From assembly GCA_002344215.1 (NCBI GenBank), contig DDSV01000049.1, forward strand, positions 184,519 to 248,518: a DNA stretch of 64,000 bases, in the 5' to 3' direction. This document shows positions 42,259-50,574 of this stretch, piece after piece (the stretch's first letter is position 1; the number at the start of each line of letters is the position of its first letter). Source of the stretch: Akkermansiaceae bacterium UBA2381 (GTDB taxonomy: Bacteria > Verrucomicrobiota > Verrucomicrobiia > Verrucomicrobiales > DEV007). Below the pieces are notes generated by a model. It saw only the letters and a list, made by a program, of their open reading frames with translations, had not been told where the DNA came from and did no database searches. The translations under genes and the position numbers were made by a program.

Positions 42259-43758
42259 ATGTCTCACCACCCGAAATCAGTTTCGAAATCTACATCGTGG
42301 TGGCCCGTGGCTCTGATGCTGGCCGCTTCGCAGTTGGAAGCGCAAACCGGAGTCCTGCCTCAACTGGCGCAAAAATATTGCAACTCCTGCCATCTCGCTC
42401 CAGCACCGGAGGCGATGACACGGGAGCATTGGACCCAGGTCTTCGGATTCATGAGCGTATGGATCCAGGAAAAGAATCTTCCCTTCGAGCAGGTGGAGTA
42501 TACTTCTCTCCTTAACGATTATCTCTCCCGGAGCCCCGTGGTGTTTCCACCAATATCATCGGCCTCCCTTGCCGAGGCGGGGCTCAACTTCCGGACGGAA
42601 CGACTTGGTCTTGCCTCAGAATCTGAACGCCCCGTGATTACCGGATTGGTCGCGGCTGATCTCGATGGGGATGGACGGGAGGAGATCCTTGTTGGAGACG
42701 ACAATAGGAACTGTGTTAACCGCCTCTTTTTCGAGGGCGGAGTGTGGAAAGAGGAGCAGATCTTCGAAATATCCGCGCCATCGCGCGTTGAGGTGCTCGA
42801 CTACGACGGCGACGGTCTTGATGACCTCGCGGTGGGTTCCTACGGAGACATCCGGCCCTCGGATTCGCTAATCGGTTCTGTCTGGCTTTTGCGGAATCGC
42901 GGCGACGGAAGTTATGATCCTCAAGCACTTATCGTGGATTGTGCGAGAGTCTCAGATCTGCGGGCGGGCGATTTTAACGGAGACGGAAAAATGGACCTCC
43001 TCGTGGTCCAATTCGGGTGGCGAAAGAGCGGCGGAATTCTTTGGCTCGAGCAAGTCTCTCCGACCTCATGGATTAGCCATGAAATCGCACTGGGAAACGG
43101 CCCCCTTCAGACCGAGGTGCTCGACTACGATGGGGACGGGGCACTCGATTTTGTGGTGCTCTTTTCGCAGGAGCACGAGAGTCTTGTCCTTTTCAGGAAT
43201 CTCGGAGGAGGCAGGAATTTTGAAAACCGTATCCTCGCCAGGGCTCCCCATCCGGCCTTCGGATCGTCCGGCTTCTCGGCTGTCGACCTCGATCAGGACG
43301 GGGATACCGATTTTATCTGGACCAATGGCGACATGATGGACGAGATCCCACTCGCAAAGCCTTATCACGGTGTGCGTTGGCTTGAAAATCAGGAAGGTGT
43401 CCTGAAACCTCACGAATTGGCCCGAATCCCCGGCTGCTATCGGGCGGTAGCCCACGATCTCGACAACGATGGCGATCTTGACATCGGAGTGGCTAACCTC
43501 TATTTCCAATGGGACCTCCAGGACTTCCCCAGCCTGATCTGGCTGGAGAACGATGGGAATCAGACCTTTATCCCGAGACGGTTGATCGATTCGCCCTCGA
43601 ATCTCGCGTCGCTCGTTGCCGGTGATTTTGATGGCGACGGACTTCCCGACCTCGTCGTTGGCGGAATGCATGTGCCGGGCCCCCTCGGACGCGTGGGACG
43701 CCTTACCGGGCTGCTCGGCCTGACTCCTGTGGAGCAACTAGGAGCAGCCCCGCGCTGA
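42259..43758 (+). CDS. FG-GAP/VCBS repeat protein with N-terminal heme-c motif
   Basis: 499 residues. A signal segment at ~12-28 is followed at ~40-45 by 'YCNSCHLAPAPEAMTREHW', a CxxCH heme-c site in a small cytochrome-like segment of ~60 residues. It then has about six FG-GAP/VCBS blades with calcium loops ('DLDGDGREEILVGDD', 'DYDGDGLDDLAVGSYGD', 'DFNGDGKMDLLVVQFGW', 'DFDGDGLPDLVVGG'). This family (secreted, heme plus propeller) is common in PVC bacteria and may bind and oxidise an extracellular substrate. No UnbV domain is present. Confidence 0.9.
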   Translation: MSHHPKSVSKSTSWWPVALMLAASQLEAQTGVLPQLAQKYCNSCHLAPAPEAMTREHWTQVFGFMSVWIQEKNLPFEQVEYTSLLNDYLSRSPVVFPPISSASLAEAGLNFRTERLGLASESERPVITGLVAADLDGDGREEILVGDDNRNCVNRLFFEGGVWKEEQIFEISAPSRVEVLDYDGDGLDDLAVGSYGDIRPSDSLIGSVWLLRNRGDGSYDPQALIVDCARVSDLRAGDFNGDGKMDLLVVQFGWRKSGGILWLEQVSPTSWISHEIALGNGPLQTEVLDYDGDGALDFVVLFSQEHESLVLFRNLGGGRNFENRILARAPHPAFGSSGFSAVDLDQDGDTDFIWTNGDMMDEIPLAKPYHGVRWLENQEGVLKPHELARIPGCYRAVAHDLDNDGDLDIGVANLYFQWDLQDFPSLIWLENDGNQTFIPRRLIDSPSNLASLVAGDFDGDGLPDLVVGGMHVPGPLGRVGRLTGLLGLTPVEQLGAAPR

Positions 43759-44002
43759 CTCGGAAACTCACAGGTGGATCCACTCATTCGCCTGGAAGTC
43801 TCCTGGAAAAATCCTTTCGTTAAGCTCGTCCGCACCCTGCGCCATGGGAAAGCCGACCCTAGCATGCCTTGTAAAAATGAAAGGGCCGATCAGTCATTTG
43901 TGCATTTTCGCCTTTTGATTTCTTCTCGCCTCATGCAACACTGTCAACTCGGTTACCTATCCGTGTCCCGTCTCATCCGCGAACCAACCCTAATCAACCG
44001 CA
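43759..44002. other. Intergenic region upstream of the PspA-like gene
   Basis: 244 bp between the FG-GAP gene and the PspA-like gene. A TTGATT-like hexamer occurs near 43915 within a T-rich stretch that could be part of a promoter, but I find no convincing -10. Nothing else is visible. Confidence 0.35.
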
Positions 44003-44740
44003 ATGTTCAAACGCATCGGCAATCTCATTCGTGGCTTTTTTGGCCTCTTTGTTTCCGGCCTCGAAAAGAAGAATCCGGAAGCGCTTCTCGAAGTCGAAAA
44101 AGAAAATTTGCGCAAGCAGATCTCGGAATACAACAAGGGTCTCGCGGCCCACGCCGGACTCTGCGAAAGACTCATGTCCCAGGTCACCCGTGAGGGAAAA
44201 GAAATTCGGGAACTCACCGCCAAAGCCACCGCGCACCTCAAGGCCGGAAACAACAAACTTGCCGGTGAGTATGCCCTGCGTCTCCAGCAACTTAAGGAAG
44301 GTCACGCCTCGAACGTCGAGCAGCTCCAGGACGCGGAAAAGACCTACGAGGAACTGAAGAAATCACGCGACATCGCCGTCAAATCCGCGCAGGACAAAAT
44401 CGAATCTCTCAAGCGCGACATCAGCGCCACCCAGATCGCGAAAGCGACCGCCGAACTCAACGAAATGGCGGCCGGCATGATCAATGAAATCGGCGGAGCC
44501 GGCGATACCCTCAATCGCCTCGAGGAGATGGTCCGGGAGGAAAAGGAAATCGCCAAAGGACGCGCCCGCGTTGCCAAGGACAGCATCAACACCACCGATC
44601 TCAACGCGATGGAGGCCGAACGGTCCGCTCTGGAAGAGCTCGCCCTCGCCGATTTTGCGGCTGAGGCGGGGATCGTTATCGATTCCGAGGCTCCTACCGA
44701 CGGCAGCACTCCGGCCACTGAAGGTGAAAAAGCCATGTGA
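44003..44740 (+). CDS. PspA/IM30 family membrane-remodelling protein
   Basis: 245 residues, nearly all helical. An amphipathic N-terminal helix ('MFKRIGNLIRGFFGLFVSGL') precedes long coiled-coil segments ('RKQISEYNKGLAAHAGLCER', 'KATAHLKAGNNKLAGEYALR', 'DTLNRLEEMVREEKEI'), matching the ESCRT-III-like PspA/Vipp1 fold. In PspA the N-terminal helix senses stressed membranes and the protein forms rods that seal them. No pspBC or pspF-like genes adjoin, so regulation differs from the E. coli system. The C-terminus is short, acidic and disordered. Confidence 0.85.
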   Translation: MFKRIGNLIRGFFGLFVSGLEKKNPEALLEVEKENLRKQISEYNKGLAAHAGLCERLMSQVTREGKEIRELTAKATAHLKAGNNKLAGEYALRLQQLKEGHASNVEQLQDAEKTYEELKKSRDIAVKSAQDKIESLKRDISATQIAKATAELNEMAAGMINEIGGAGDTLNRLEEMVREEKEIAKGRARVAKDSINTTDLNAMEAERSALEELALADFAAEAGIVIDSEAPTDGSTPATEGEKAM

Positions 44741-44783
44741 TTCCGCCGCGGGGCGGACATTCCGTAAGCTTCAGTTGTTTGCC

Positions 44784-45194
44784 TTAGTTGCTGGACAAGT
44801 CACGGAGTTGATTCCCGGCCCGGGCGATGAGGAGGCTGAGTTCCAGGGGATTCCGCTCGAACTTGCCGTGCATCTTCACGTGAATGAGTTCCAGTGAAAG
44901 ATCCACGAGCCATTCGGCCCGCTCCTCACTGCAGTTCATGAGCTGGATGAGTCGCTCCCTGACTTCGTGACGCGCCGCCTCAGGTTGGATTCCGGCGAGG
45001 TGACGTCGAATCAACAAGCCGGCGATCTCATGACAAAAGCGGAGCAGGCCACCCTGACCGGCCTTCGGCTTTGCCGGGCGAACCGCTTTGGCTCCCGGTA
45101 GGCCAGCGGCCGTGCTTCTGCGGGAATCGACTGCTCCGGTTTCCCAGGCTAAAGTGTAAGAAGCGGCGGCTGCGGACTGGGTATTTCTTTTCAT
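44784..45194 (-). CDS. Small soluble protein of unknown function
   Basis: 136 residues from ATG 45194. An upstream ATG at 45224 would add ten residues. The first ~55 residues are Ala/Pro/Lys-rich and disordered. The rest is helical with 'LLRFCHEIAGLLIRRHLAGI', 'RLIQLMNCSEERAEWLVDL' and 'FERNPLELSLLIARAGNQ'. No family recognised. It ends convergently 43 bp from the PspA-like gene. The coding impression rests on good codon periodicity and conserved-looking helices. Confidence 0.6.
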   Translation of the reverse strand: MKRNTQSAAAASYTLAWETGAVDSRRSTAAGLPGAKAVRPAKPKAGQGGLLRFCHEIAGLLIRRHLAGIQPEAARHEVRERLIQLMNCSEERAEWLVDLSLELIHVKMHGKFERNPLELSLLIARAGNQLRDLSSN

Positions 45195-45243
45195 ATGAAC
45201 ACTATCACCCCGGGGGTGGGACATTGAGGGCCCAGGCCCGGGA

Positions 45244-45268
45244 ATTTCCGGGAGAAAATCCCGGAAAT
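45244..45268. repeat. Perfect 10-bp hairpin downstream of the WYL gene
   Basis: ATTTCCGGGA-GAAAA-TCCCGGAAAT is a flawless 10-bp stem with a 5-base loop, starting 5 bp after the WYL regulator stop. It lacks a T-run on the minus strand, so it may be a transcript-stabilising or weak terminator hairpin rather than a classical terminator. Confidence 0.7.
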
Positions 45269-45272
45269 CAGC

Positions 45273-46292
45273 TCATTCATACTGGCCTGCCGCCCGCTTT
45301 AGCTCGGAGGCGACCATTTTTCTTAACTCCGGAGGCTCAATGGCCTCGGCCTGAGCTCCGAAGCCCATCACCCATCGTGCGAGATCCGGCAGCGCTGACA
45401 GGGTCATCGTCAGTTCGATGAAGTTCCCATCGGGTTCCAGCAGGGTGATTTCCTGACTGGGGTGCCATCGGCGCTCCGCCACGACCCGAGCGGCAAACCC
45501 CCGAAAGCGGATTTTCACCGGAAAGCGTTCCGTCCCCTTGTCCTCACCGGCCCAAACCCCGAAGCTCCCGGCAAAGTGATCTTCGAGCCTGAAGTCCCTT
45601 GAGCGTTGGAAGCGCTTCGCGGTGAGGTGCACGGCCCTCATTCGCTGCACTGCAAAGGTGCGCCGGGCATTCCGGTCAAGATCATGACCGATCAGATACC
45701 ATCCCCCGTCAATCTCGGCCAGATGATAGGGCTGAAGCCGTCGCTTTACGGGAGCATCCCCGGTTAGTTTGCGATATTCAAACTGAAGCTCCCGGCTCTC
45801 CAGCACCGACTTCGCTATCCGGTCAAAGGTGAAAACATCACGCTCTGTCATGCCGACCGATTTGACCGAAAAGGCCTGATCGATATCCGACCAGGGAATC
45901 GTGACCTGCTCGCTCATCCCGGCCTGCAATCTCTGGAATCCGCTCCGCAGCGATGCCTCGAGTGCGGATCCTTTCAGCGGTCCCAACGCGTTCCTCGCGA
46001 GGATCAACGCCACAAGATCTTCGGACGAGGTTTTCAGAAAAGGGAAATCGTTGACGGGGCGGGTGTAGAAGTAGCCGTGTGACGTTTCGCTGTAAGTGAT
46101 CGGGAGTTCGAGTTCATCCCGCATGAAATTGAGGTCGCGCTGAATGGTCTTCCGATCGACCTCGAGCTCCCTGGCCATCCCGCTGCAATTCGGATAATTT
46201 CCGCGGGATACCATCTCGTGGATGCGCAGGACACGTTCGAGCGGGCGCCTCGTCCCTTCCGCCCTCTTGCCGTTTGATCCGCCCATGGTCAC
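45273..46292 (-). CDS. WYL-domain transcriptional regulator (YafY family)
   Basis: The 339-residue product has an N-terminal DeoR/HTH_11-type helix-turn-helix at ~18-70 ('RIHEMVSRGNYPNCSGMAREL', here partly shown, then 'DRKTIQRDLNFMR'), a middle helical region, and a WYL domain at ~160-250 with 'QPYHLAEIDGGWYLIGHD', where the family WYL motif is 'WYL'. A WCX-like C-terminal extension follows ('FGAQAEAIEPPELRKMV'). WYL proteins sense ligands, often nucleic-acid or nucleotide related, and regulate stress or defence genes. No defence genes are adjacent here. A start at 46286 (MGGSN) is equally plausible. Confidence 0.9.
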   Translation of the reverse strand: MTMGGSNGKRAEGTRRPLERVLRIHEMVSRGNYPNCSGMARELEVDRKTIQRDLNFMRDELELPITYSETSHGYFYTRPVNDFPFLKTSSEDLVALILARNALGPLKGSALEASLRSGFQRLQAGMSEQVTIPWSDIDQAFSVKSVGMTERDVFTFDRIAKSVLESRELQFEYRKLTGDAPVKRRLQPYHLAEIDGGWYLIGHDLDRNARRTFAVQRMRAVHLTAKRFQRSRDFRLEDHFAGSFGVWAGEDKGTERFPVKIRFRGFAARVVAERRWHPSQEITLLEPDGNFIELTMTLSALPDLARWVMGFGAQAEAIEPPELRKMVASELKRAAGQYE

Positions 46293-46345
46293 TGATCGAT
46301 ATCGAAGTCCGTTGCTACTGAATGACTGAAACCCGAACCCGAAGC

Positions 46346-46795
46346 CTATTCGAGCACCTGGACTTCACTCCCCGGGGAGTTTTCCGGCGATCCGTTCTCA
46401 AAGGGATTCGACGCAGGACGGGTGGTATAATCCATCAGCACCTTTTGTCCGCTTTTGGGAATGCCGTTGAGTATATCAGCACTCAGAAACGGTCCCTTCC
46501 GCGCTTCGCTGACTTTGAGAACGGAGGTCACCTCGCCCGCATCGCCGACGGCGGTGAGTTCAGTTTCCGGTTCAATCTTGTAGGTGCGGCCGGATTGGAT
46601 GAGGACAAATCCGCCCTCGGCGTCGACGTGATGTATCGTCCCGATCGGAAGCTTCATCTCTTCGGGCGCACGAGCTGTGGTTTCCGCCGGCTTTTTCGAC
46701 TTGCCGCCTTTGACCACGAGAGTCTTGCAACCCTGCAGGAAAAGCGAAGCCGCCAAAGCAACGAGGAGTCGGAAAACGAGGGAGGTCACTTGCAC
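46346..46795 (-). CDS. Putative lipoprotein, unknown function
   Basis: The 149-residue product has an N-terminal signal with lipobox 'LFLQGC' (Cys at ~23), so it is probably lipidated. After a Lys/Ala linker, a beta-rich core of ~90 residues follows: 'IGTIHHVDAEGGFVLIQSG', 'TELTAVGDAGEVTSVLKVSE', 'GPFLSADILNGIPKSGQKVL'. The core resembles small beta-barrel domains of PVC lipoproteins, in which 'G.I..V....GFVLI' recurs. Lies upstream of the WYL gene with ~50 bp between. Confidence 0.75.
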   Translation of the reverse strand: MQVTSLVFRLLVALAASLFLQGCKTLVVKGGKSKKPAETTARAPEEMKLPIGTIHHVDAEGGFVLIQSGRTYKIEPETELTAVGDAGEVTSVLKVSEARKGPFLSADILNGIPKSGQKVLMDYTTRPASNPFENGSPENSPGSEVQVLE

Positions 46796-46869
46796 AGAGG
46801 TAGATTGGCTGATATGAGGGTGGAAATCAAGATTGCGGCGAAAGAACCCGGGCTCGATTTGTTCCTCTC

Positions 46870-47280
46870 ATGAATCTGTTCGTCTACGGAACCCTTCTTG
46901 TCCCAAAGATTTGGGAAGCGGTCACTCGCGCTCCCATGCCCGCCTCGCTTGCCGCCGAGTTGCACGGGTATTCAATTTTCCGGGTAAGAAACGCTGATTA
47001 TCCGGGAATAGTCGAGTCGTCCGCTGATACCATCGTTCCGGGGCTGGTCATTTTCTCGGTTCCGGATGCGGCCTTGAAACGCCTCGATGCCTACGAAGAC
47101 AGCTTCTATGATCGCCGTGAAGTCATCGTAAGGACAAAAGAATCTGGAGAAGTCTCCGCCCACGCCTACTGCATTCGGCAGGCTGACGCCCCGGCTCTCC
47201 TCACCGGCGAAACCTGGTCGCTCTCGGATTTCGAGGAGAATCGTCTTGAATCCTTCTGGTCCAGGACCTTCGGAAACTGA
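46870..47280 (+). CDS. Gamma-glutamylcyclotransferase-like protein (AIG2/GGCT)
   Basis: The 136-residue GGCT-fold protein has 'FVYGTLLVP' (residues 3-11, substrate-binding loop) and 'RLDAYEDSFYDRREV', whose Glu (about residue 77) is the general acid/base. Family members open gamma-glutamyl amines or release 5-oxoproline. The in vivo substrate is not predictable. It ends 4 bp from the convergent rhodanese stop. Confidence 0.87.
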   Translation: MNLFVYGTLLVPKIWEAVTRAPMPASLAAELHGYSIFRVRNADYPGIVESSADTIVPGLVIFSVPDAALKRLDAYEDSFYDRREVIVRTKESGEVSAHAYCIRQADAPALLTGETWSLSDFEENRLESFWSRTFGN

Positions 47281-47284
47281 CCGA

Positions 47285-47725
47285 TCATTGTCCGGATTTC
47301 AGGTCCTGCCAGGATCCGTCGAGGACGTAGACCGGGTCCAGCCCCATCAGCTCGCGCAGGCGCACGGCAATCTCGTCACTCCTGGCGCAGCCACTCCCGT
47401 CACAATAGACAATCACCGGCCGGTCGAGAACAGCCTGGAGGGCTTCCTGATTCGTGAACATCAGATCCGCCCATTCCTCGGTGTTCAGGAGAATCGCCCC
47501 GGGCAGATGCCCCTGCTCAAATTTCGCTCTGACCCTTGCATCAATCCAAACCACCTCCCCTGCCTCGACCAGTTTTTTCGCCTGATCAACGGAGATCCTC
47601 CACCTCAGATCGGCGGAATCCTGAACTTCATACCAGGCTGGTTTTGCCGGATGAAAAACCCCCGAGGCGATCGCCGCAAGCGATGCCGCAAGGAGAATCA
47701 CCGCAGCCTGTTTCAAGGTTCTCAT
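47285..47725 (-). CDS. Exported rhodanese-domain protein
   Basis: The 146-residue product has an N-terminal hydrophobic segment (~8-24, signal or anchor), then a single rhodanese domain. 'ISVDQAKKLVEAGEVVWIDAR' begins the fold, 'FEQGHLPGAILL' is the standard substrate-side motif, and the active loop is 'YCDGSGCARSDEIA'. In the active loop the first Cys sits at the position of the persulfide Cys and a second Cys lies four residues on. It is the last gene of the leftward oxidase-assembly set (ctaA-ctaB-sco-DUF420/DUF1573), 20 bp after its neighbour. A role in sulfur or copper-thiol chemistry of oxidase maturation is inference. Confidence 0.85.
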   Translation of the reverse strand: MRTLKQAAVILLAASLAAIASGVFHPAKPAWYEVQDSADLRWRISVDQAKKLVEAGEVVWIDARVRAKFEQGHLPGAILLNTEEWADLMFTNQEALQAVLDRPVIVYCDGSGCARSDEIAVRLRELMGLDPVYVLDGSWQDLKSGQ

Positions 47726-47745
47726 GCCGACACCGGGATCACTCC

Positions 47746-48864
47746 CTACTGAATCGAAAAATAGGCGAGTGGACGGGCATAGGACTCGATTTCACAATCG
47801 GTCTCAAGGCGGACAATCCCCAATAGACTTGACGCTGTCGACTGAGGGGTCAGCTTGAGGTGATAGAGCCGTCCCTTCTCCACCTCAACCAATTCGCAGC
47901 GAACCTCCTTTCGTTTGCTTTCCGCACTCAGCACGTGCACCGGAGCCTCACGCAAGACGCGGAACGTGACCACTTTTGTCTCGGGCTCGCTGTCGATACC
48001 CCAGGTCGTCATGGATTCCTCGATCGAGTAGATCGGATCAATCTCAATCCGCGTGGTCAAAAAAAAAGGACGCGACTGCTGTCCGGTGAGAACCGAGATA
48101 TTCTTCTCCGAGCTGCCCCGCAACTGCTCGATGTTAAACACTCCGGTGATGGTCGCCACCGCACCGGGAGGGATCGGATCCTGATCAATCGAAACCGAGA
48201 GACACTCGCACCCGCTCTCAAGCCCGGTGATGCCGACCGCTTCGGATCCGTTGTTCTTCACGGAGAAGGTCACCTCGATCTGTTTCTCACCCGGGTCGGC
48301 GTTTACCATTCGAGTCACGGGAGTGAAGACAAGGTCGCCCGATTTCCCGCTCGTCTCAGTCCCCGCACTCCCGGGCCCGGATTCCTCCGCCGCCGGTGCC
48401 GGAGTTGCCCCCTCCCCTGTCGCGGGAAACCATTGATAGATCATGAAGTAGATGATCACTCCTGTCACCGAAACGAAAAGCCACGAGGGAAACGTGACTT
48501 TGGCAAATTTCTTATGTGTCTCAAACCTACCCCTCGCGGCAGCGGTGACCAGAATGATGATCAGCGGAAGATTAACCACCGCAAGAATGATGTGCGGGAT
48601 CAGGATCGCGAGATAGATACGACGGGCGACCGGATACTCCTTCGGAAACTCGGTATGTCCGGCTCCATAATGGTAGGTCAAATAGCACGCCAGAAAGAGC
48701 GCCGAACTCACCAGCGCCGCCGTCATCGTGTACTGATGCGCTTTGCGACGCCCGGACTTGATCAGAAAGAAACCCGCCACAAGAAGAACGGTGCTCGAAA
48801 AATTGAGCGCGGCATTGATCGGCGGAAAGATCTGATAATCGATCGCGGAGACTAAGGGATTCAT
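47746..48864 (-). CDS. DUF420 (CtaM-like) membrane domain fused to DUF1573
   Basis: 372 residues in two parts. Residues 1-146 hold four TMs with conserved histidines ('HQYTMTAALVSSALFL', 'YHYGAGHTEFP', 'IPHIILAVVNLPLI', 'HKKFAKVTFP'), matching DUF420. In Staphylococcus this protein (CtaM) is needed for aa3-type oxidase activity. After a Pro/Gly/Ser linker (147-175), residues ~176-372 form an extracytoplasmic DUF1573/Ig-like domain with 'NNGSEAVGITGLESGCECL'. The Cys-x-Cys pair and its place between sco and the rhodanese suggest copper or thiol handling during CoxA/CoxB assembly. The fusion is unusual. Confidence 0.85.
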   Translation of the reverse strand: MNPLVSAIDYQIFPPINAALNFSSTVLLVAGFFLIKSGRRKAHQYTMTAALVSSALFLACYLTYHYGAGHTEFPKEYPVARRIYLAILIPHIILAVVNLPLIIILVTAAARGRFETHKKFAKVTFPSWLFVSVTGVIIYFMIYQWFPATGEGATPAPAAEESGPGSAGTETSGKSGDLVFTPVTRMVNADPGEKQIEVTFSVKNNGSEAVGITGLESGCECLSVSIDQDPIPPGAVATITGVFNIEQLRGSSEKNISVLTGQQSRPFFLTTRIEIDPIYSIEESMTTWGIDSEPETKVVTFRVLREAPVHVLSAESKRKEVRCELVEVEKGRLYHLKLTPQSTASSLLGIVRLETDCEIESYARPLAYFSIQ

Positions 48865-48883
48865 CGTTCGGGAGATCGTCGGA

Positions 48884-49591
48884 TTATTGCAGGTCGGAGA
48901 GTTTCAGCTTCGGATTGAGCACCATCTTCAGGTCACGACGCAATCGTTCGATTTCCACATCACCCCGTTGCACATTCATTACGTCATAGTAACCTCGAAT
49001 GTTTGCCTCCCCGTCGACGATGGCGAGGCGCTGGTCATGAGCAAAAGGCCCCTGTGAGGCGGCAAGGGCGGGATCTGTCACCTCTTCGGTGGCATAAAAC
49101 TTGAACTTTGAGATCATGTATTTGCTGATCTCTCCGGGGTCCCCGGTGAGAAACCACCAGTCGGCTGAATCGACCCCCTTCTCCTTCACCCAGGCATTCA
49201 TCTTCTCAGGTGTATCCCCGGCAGGATTCACACTAATGGAGACAAGACGGAACTGGGGATCGTCGCCGAACTCCTCCTCGAGCGATTTCATTACCGAAGC
49301 CAGTCCAAGGCATCCGGCCGGGCAATCGGTGTATTGGTAGCCGGCGACAAAAACTTTGCCCCGCATCTGACCCAGCGACACTTTTTCTCCCGTCCGGTTG
49401 ATCGCATTCAGGTCCGTCTCAAGGCGGGCGATATGCGGAGGCCGCCAGTTCTCCATCTCGTAGCGGTTCCTCACAAGATAGGCACGGGTGATGAAAATCG
49501 AGCCAAAGGCGATGACCAGGCAGACGCCAATAATCGATCCCCACCAGGCGATCAGTTTACTACGGGTGATATCACTGGCCTCAGTCTCCAT
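48884..49591 (-). CDS. sco: Sco1/SenC-type copper chaperone
   Basis: The 235-residue product has a membrane anchor at ~15-36 and a thioredoxin-fold domain with the copper motif C90-PAG-C94 ('YTDCPAGCLGL', variant of CxxxC) and the later His in 'GPFAHDQRLAIVDG'. It delivers copper to the CuA site of cytochrome oxidase subunit II. The gene starts 3 bp after ctaB's stop and is followed by the DUF420/DUF1573 gene, so it belongs to the assembly operon. Confidence 0.93.
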   Translation of the reverse strand: METEASDITRSKLIAWWGSIIGVCLVIAFGSIFITRAYLVRNRYEMENWRPPHIARLETDLNAINRTGEKVSLGQMRGKVFVAGYQYTDCPAGCLGLASVMKSLEEEFGDDPQFRLVSISVNPAGDTPEKMNAWVKEKGVDSADWWFLTGDPGEISKYMISKFKFYATEEVTDPALAASQGPFAHDQRLAIVDGEANIRGYYDVMNVQRGDVEIERLRRDLKMVLNPKLKLSDLQ

Positions 49592-49594
49592 GCG

Positions 49595-50539
49595 TTAGTT
49601 GGTTACGTTCTGCCCTCCTCCGGCGGTCCATGAGAGATAACTCGATAGCATCATGAGTGGGAGGTAGATCAGGGTAAAAAAGAAAAGGGTTCGGGCATCA
49701 ACACGGTTTCCGCTTTTCAGAAATTTCAGGGCGAGTGCCGCCATGATCGCACCGAGCAGACCGCCGCCGAGGGCTCCCCACCAGGACATCAAAGAAGTCG
49801 CCAGAGGAAATCCCAGCCCGAGAAGGAGAAGACAGGCCGAGTAGAAAAGGGCAATCCTACCGGTTTTCTTTCCGGACTCATCCGCGTTCGACCACATCAC
49901 AAAGCCTCCCCGGACATACTCCTCCCGATACATCCAGTTGATGGCGGCGAAATGGGGGAGCTGCCAGAAAAAGAGAAGCCCGAAGAGAAAAAGGGCTCCC
50001 GCACTCATGATCGGTTGGCCACCGGCGGCCCATCCAATCAGGGGAGGCAGGGCGCCGGAAACCGCGCCGACCAGGGTGTTCGCCGAGGAGACCCGCTTCA
50101 TCGGCGTGTAAATGAAAAGATAAGTGAGGAGCGTTCCGCCCGCCATCAACGAAGCACCCACGTTCACTTTCACCCCCAGGTGGATCAAACCGAAAGCACA
50201 GAGCAACCATCCAAGAATGAAGGCTACCGGCTTCGGGAGGCGGTTCGCGGGCAGAGGGCGATCCGATGTCCGGAGCATCTTCGCATCCGCGTCGATCTCC
50301 ATGAGTTGATTGAAGACCGCGGCGCCGGCGGCAGCCAGCGTCGTTCCCAGAAACATGTGGAGAAAGAGGCTCCAGGAAAACGATCCCGACTCTTTTGTCG
50401 CCACGAGATAACCGAAACACGCGGTCATGACGACGAGTACACTCAGCCGTGCCTTTGTCAGAGCCATGAGGTCATCCTGTATCTGCCGCAAGGCCCCGCC
50501 CGTTGAAGCCCCTGCTCCGCTAGATTCTCTCTCAGCCAT
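49595..50539 (-). CDS. ctaB: Heme O synthase (protoheme IX farnesyltransferase)
   Basis: 314 residues from ATG 50539. A UbiA-superfamily prenyltransferase with about eight TMs. The first aspartate-rich motif is 'NQLMEIDADAKMLRTSDRP' and the second polar region is 'NWMYREEYVRGGF'. Adds a farnesyl group to heme b, making heme O for the aa3 oxidase. An extended start at 50614 would overlap ctaA's end and adds a non-membrane segment unlike the family. Follows ctaA with 35 bp. Confidence 0.94.
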   Translation of the reverse strand: MAERESSGAGASTGGALRQIQDDLMALTKARLSVLVVMTACFGYLVATKESGSFSWSLFLHMFLGTTLAAAGAAVFNQLMEIDADAKMLRTSDRPLPANRLPKPVAFILGWLLCAFGLIHLGVKVNVGASLMAGGTLLTYLFIYTPMKRVSSANTLVGAVSGALPPLIGWAAGGQPIMSAGALFLFGLLFFWQLPHFAAINWMYREEYVRGGFVMWSNADESGKKTGRIALFYSACLLLLGLGFPLATSLMSWWGALGGGLLGAIMAALALKFLKSGNRVDARTLFFFTLIYLPLMMLSSYLSWTAGGGQNVTN

Positions 50540-50574
50540 CGTATCCCTTGGTCCCGTGAATCTTAGACTCACAT

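Noticed and set aside
48884..49591. Reading the Sco protein as inactive because its motif is CPAGC
   Set aside because: The spacing CxxxC is the normal Sco motif and the partner His is present downstream.
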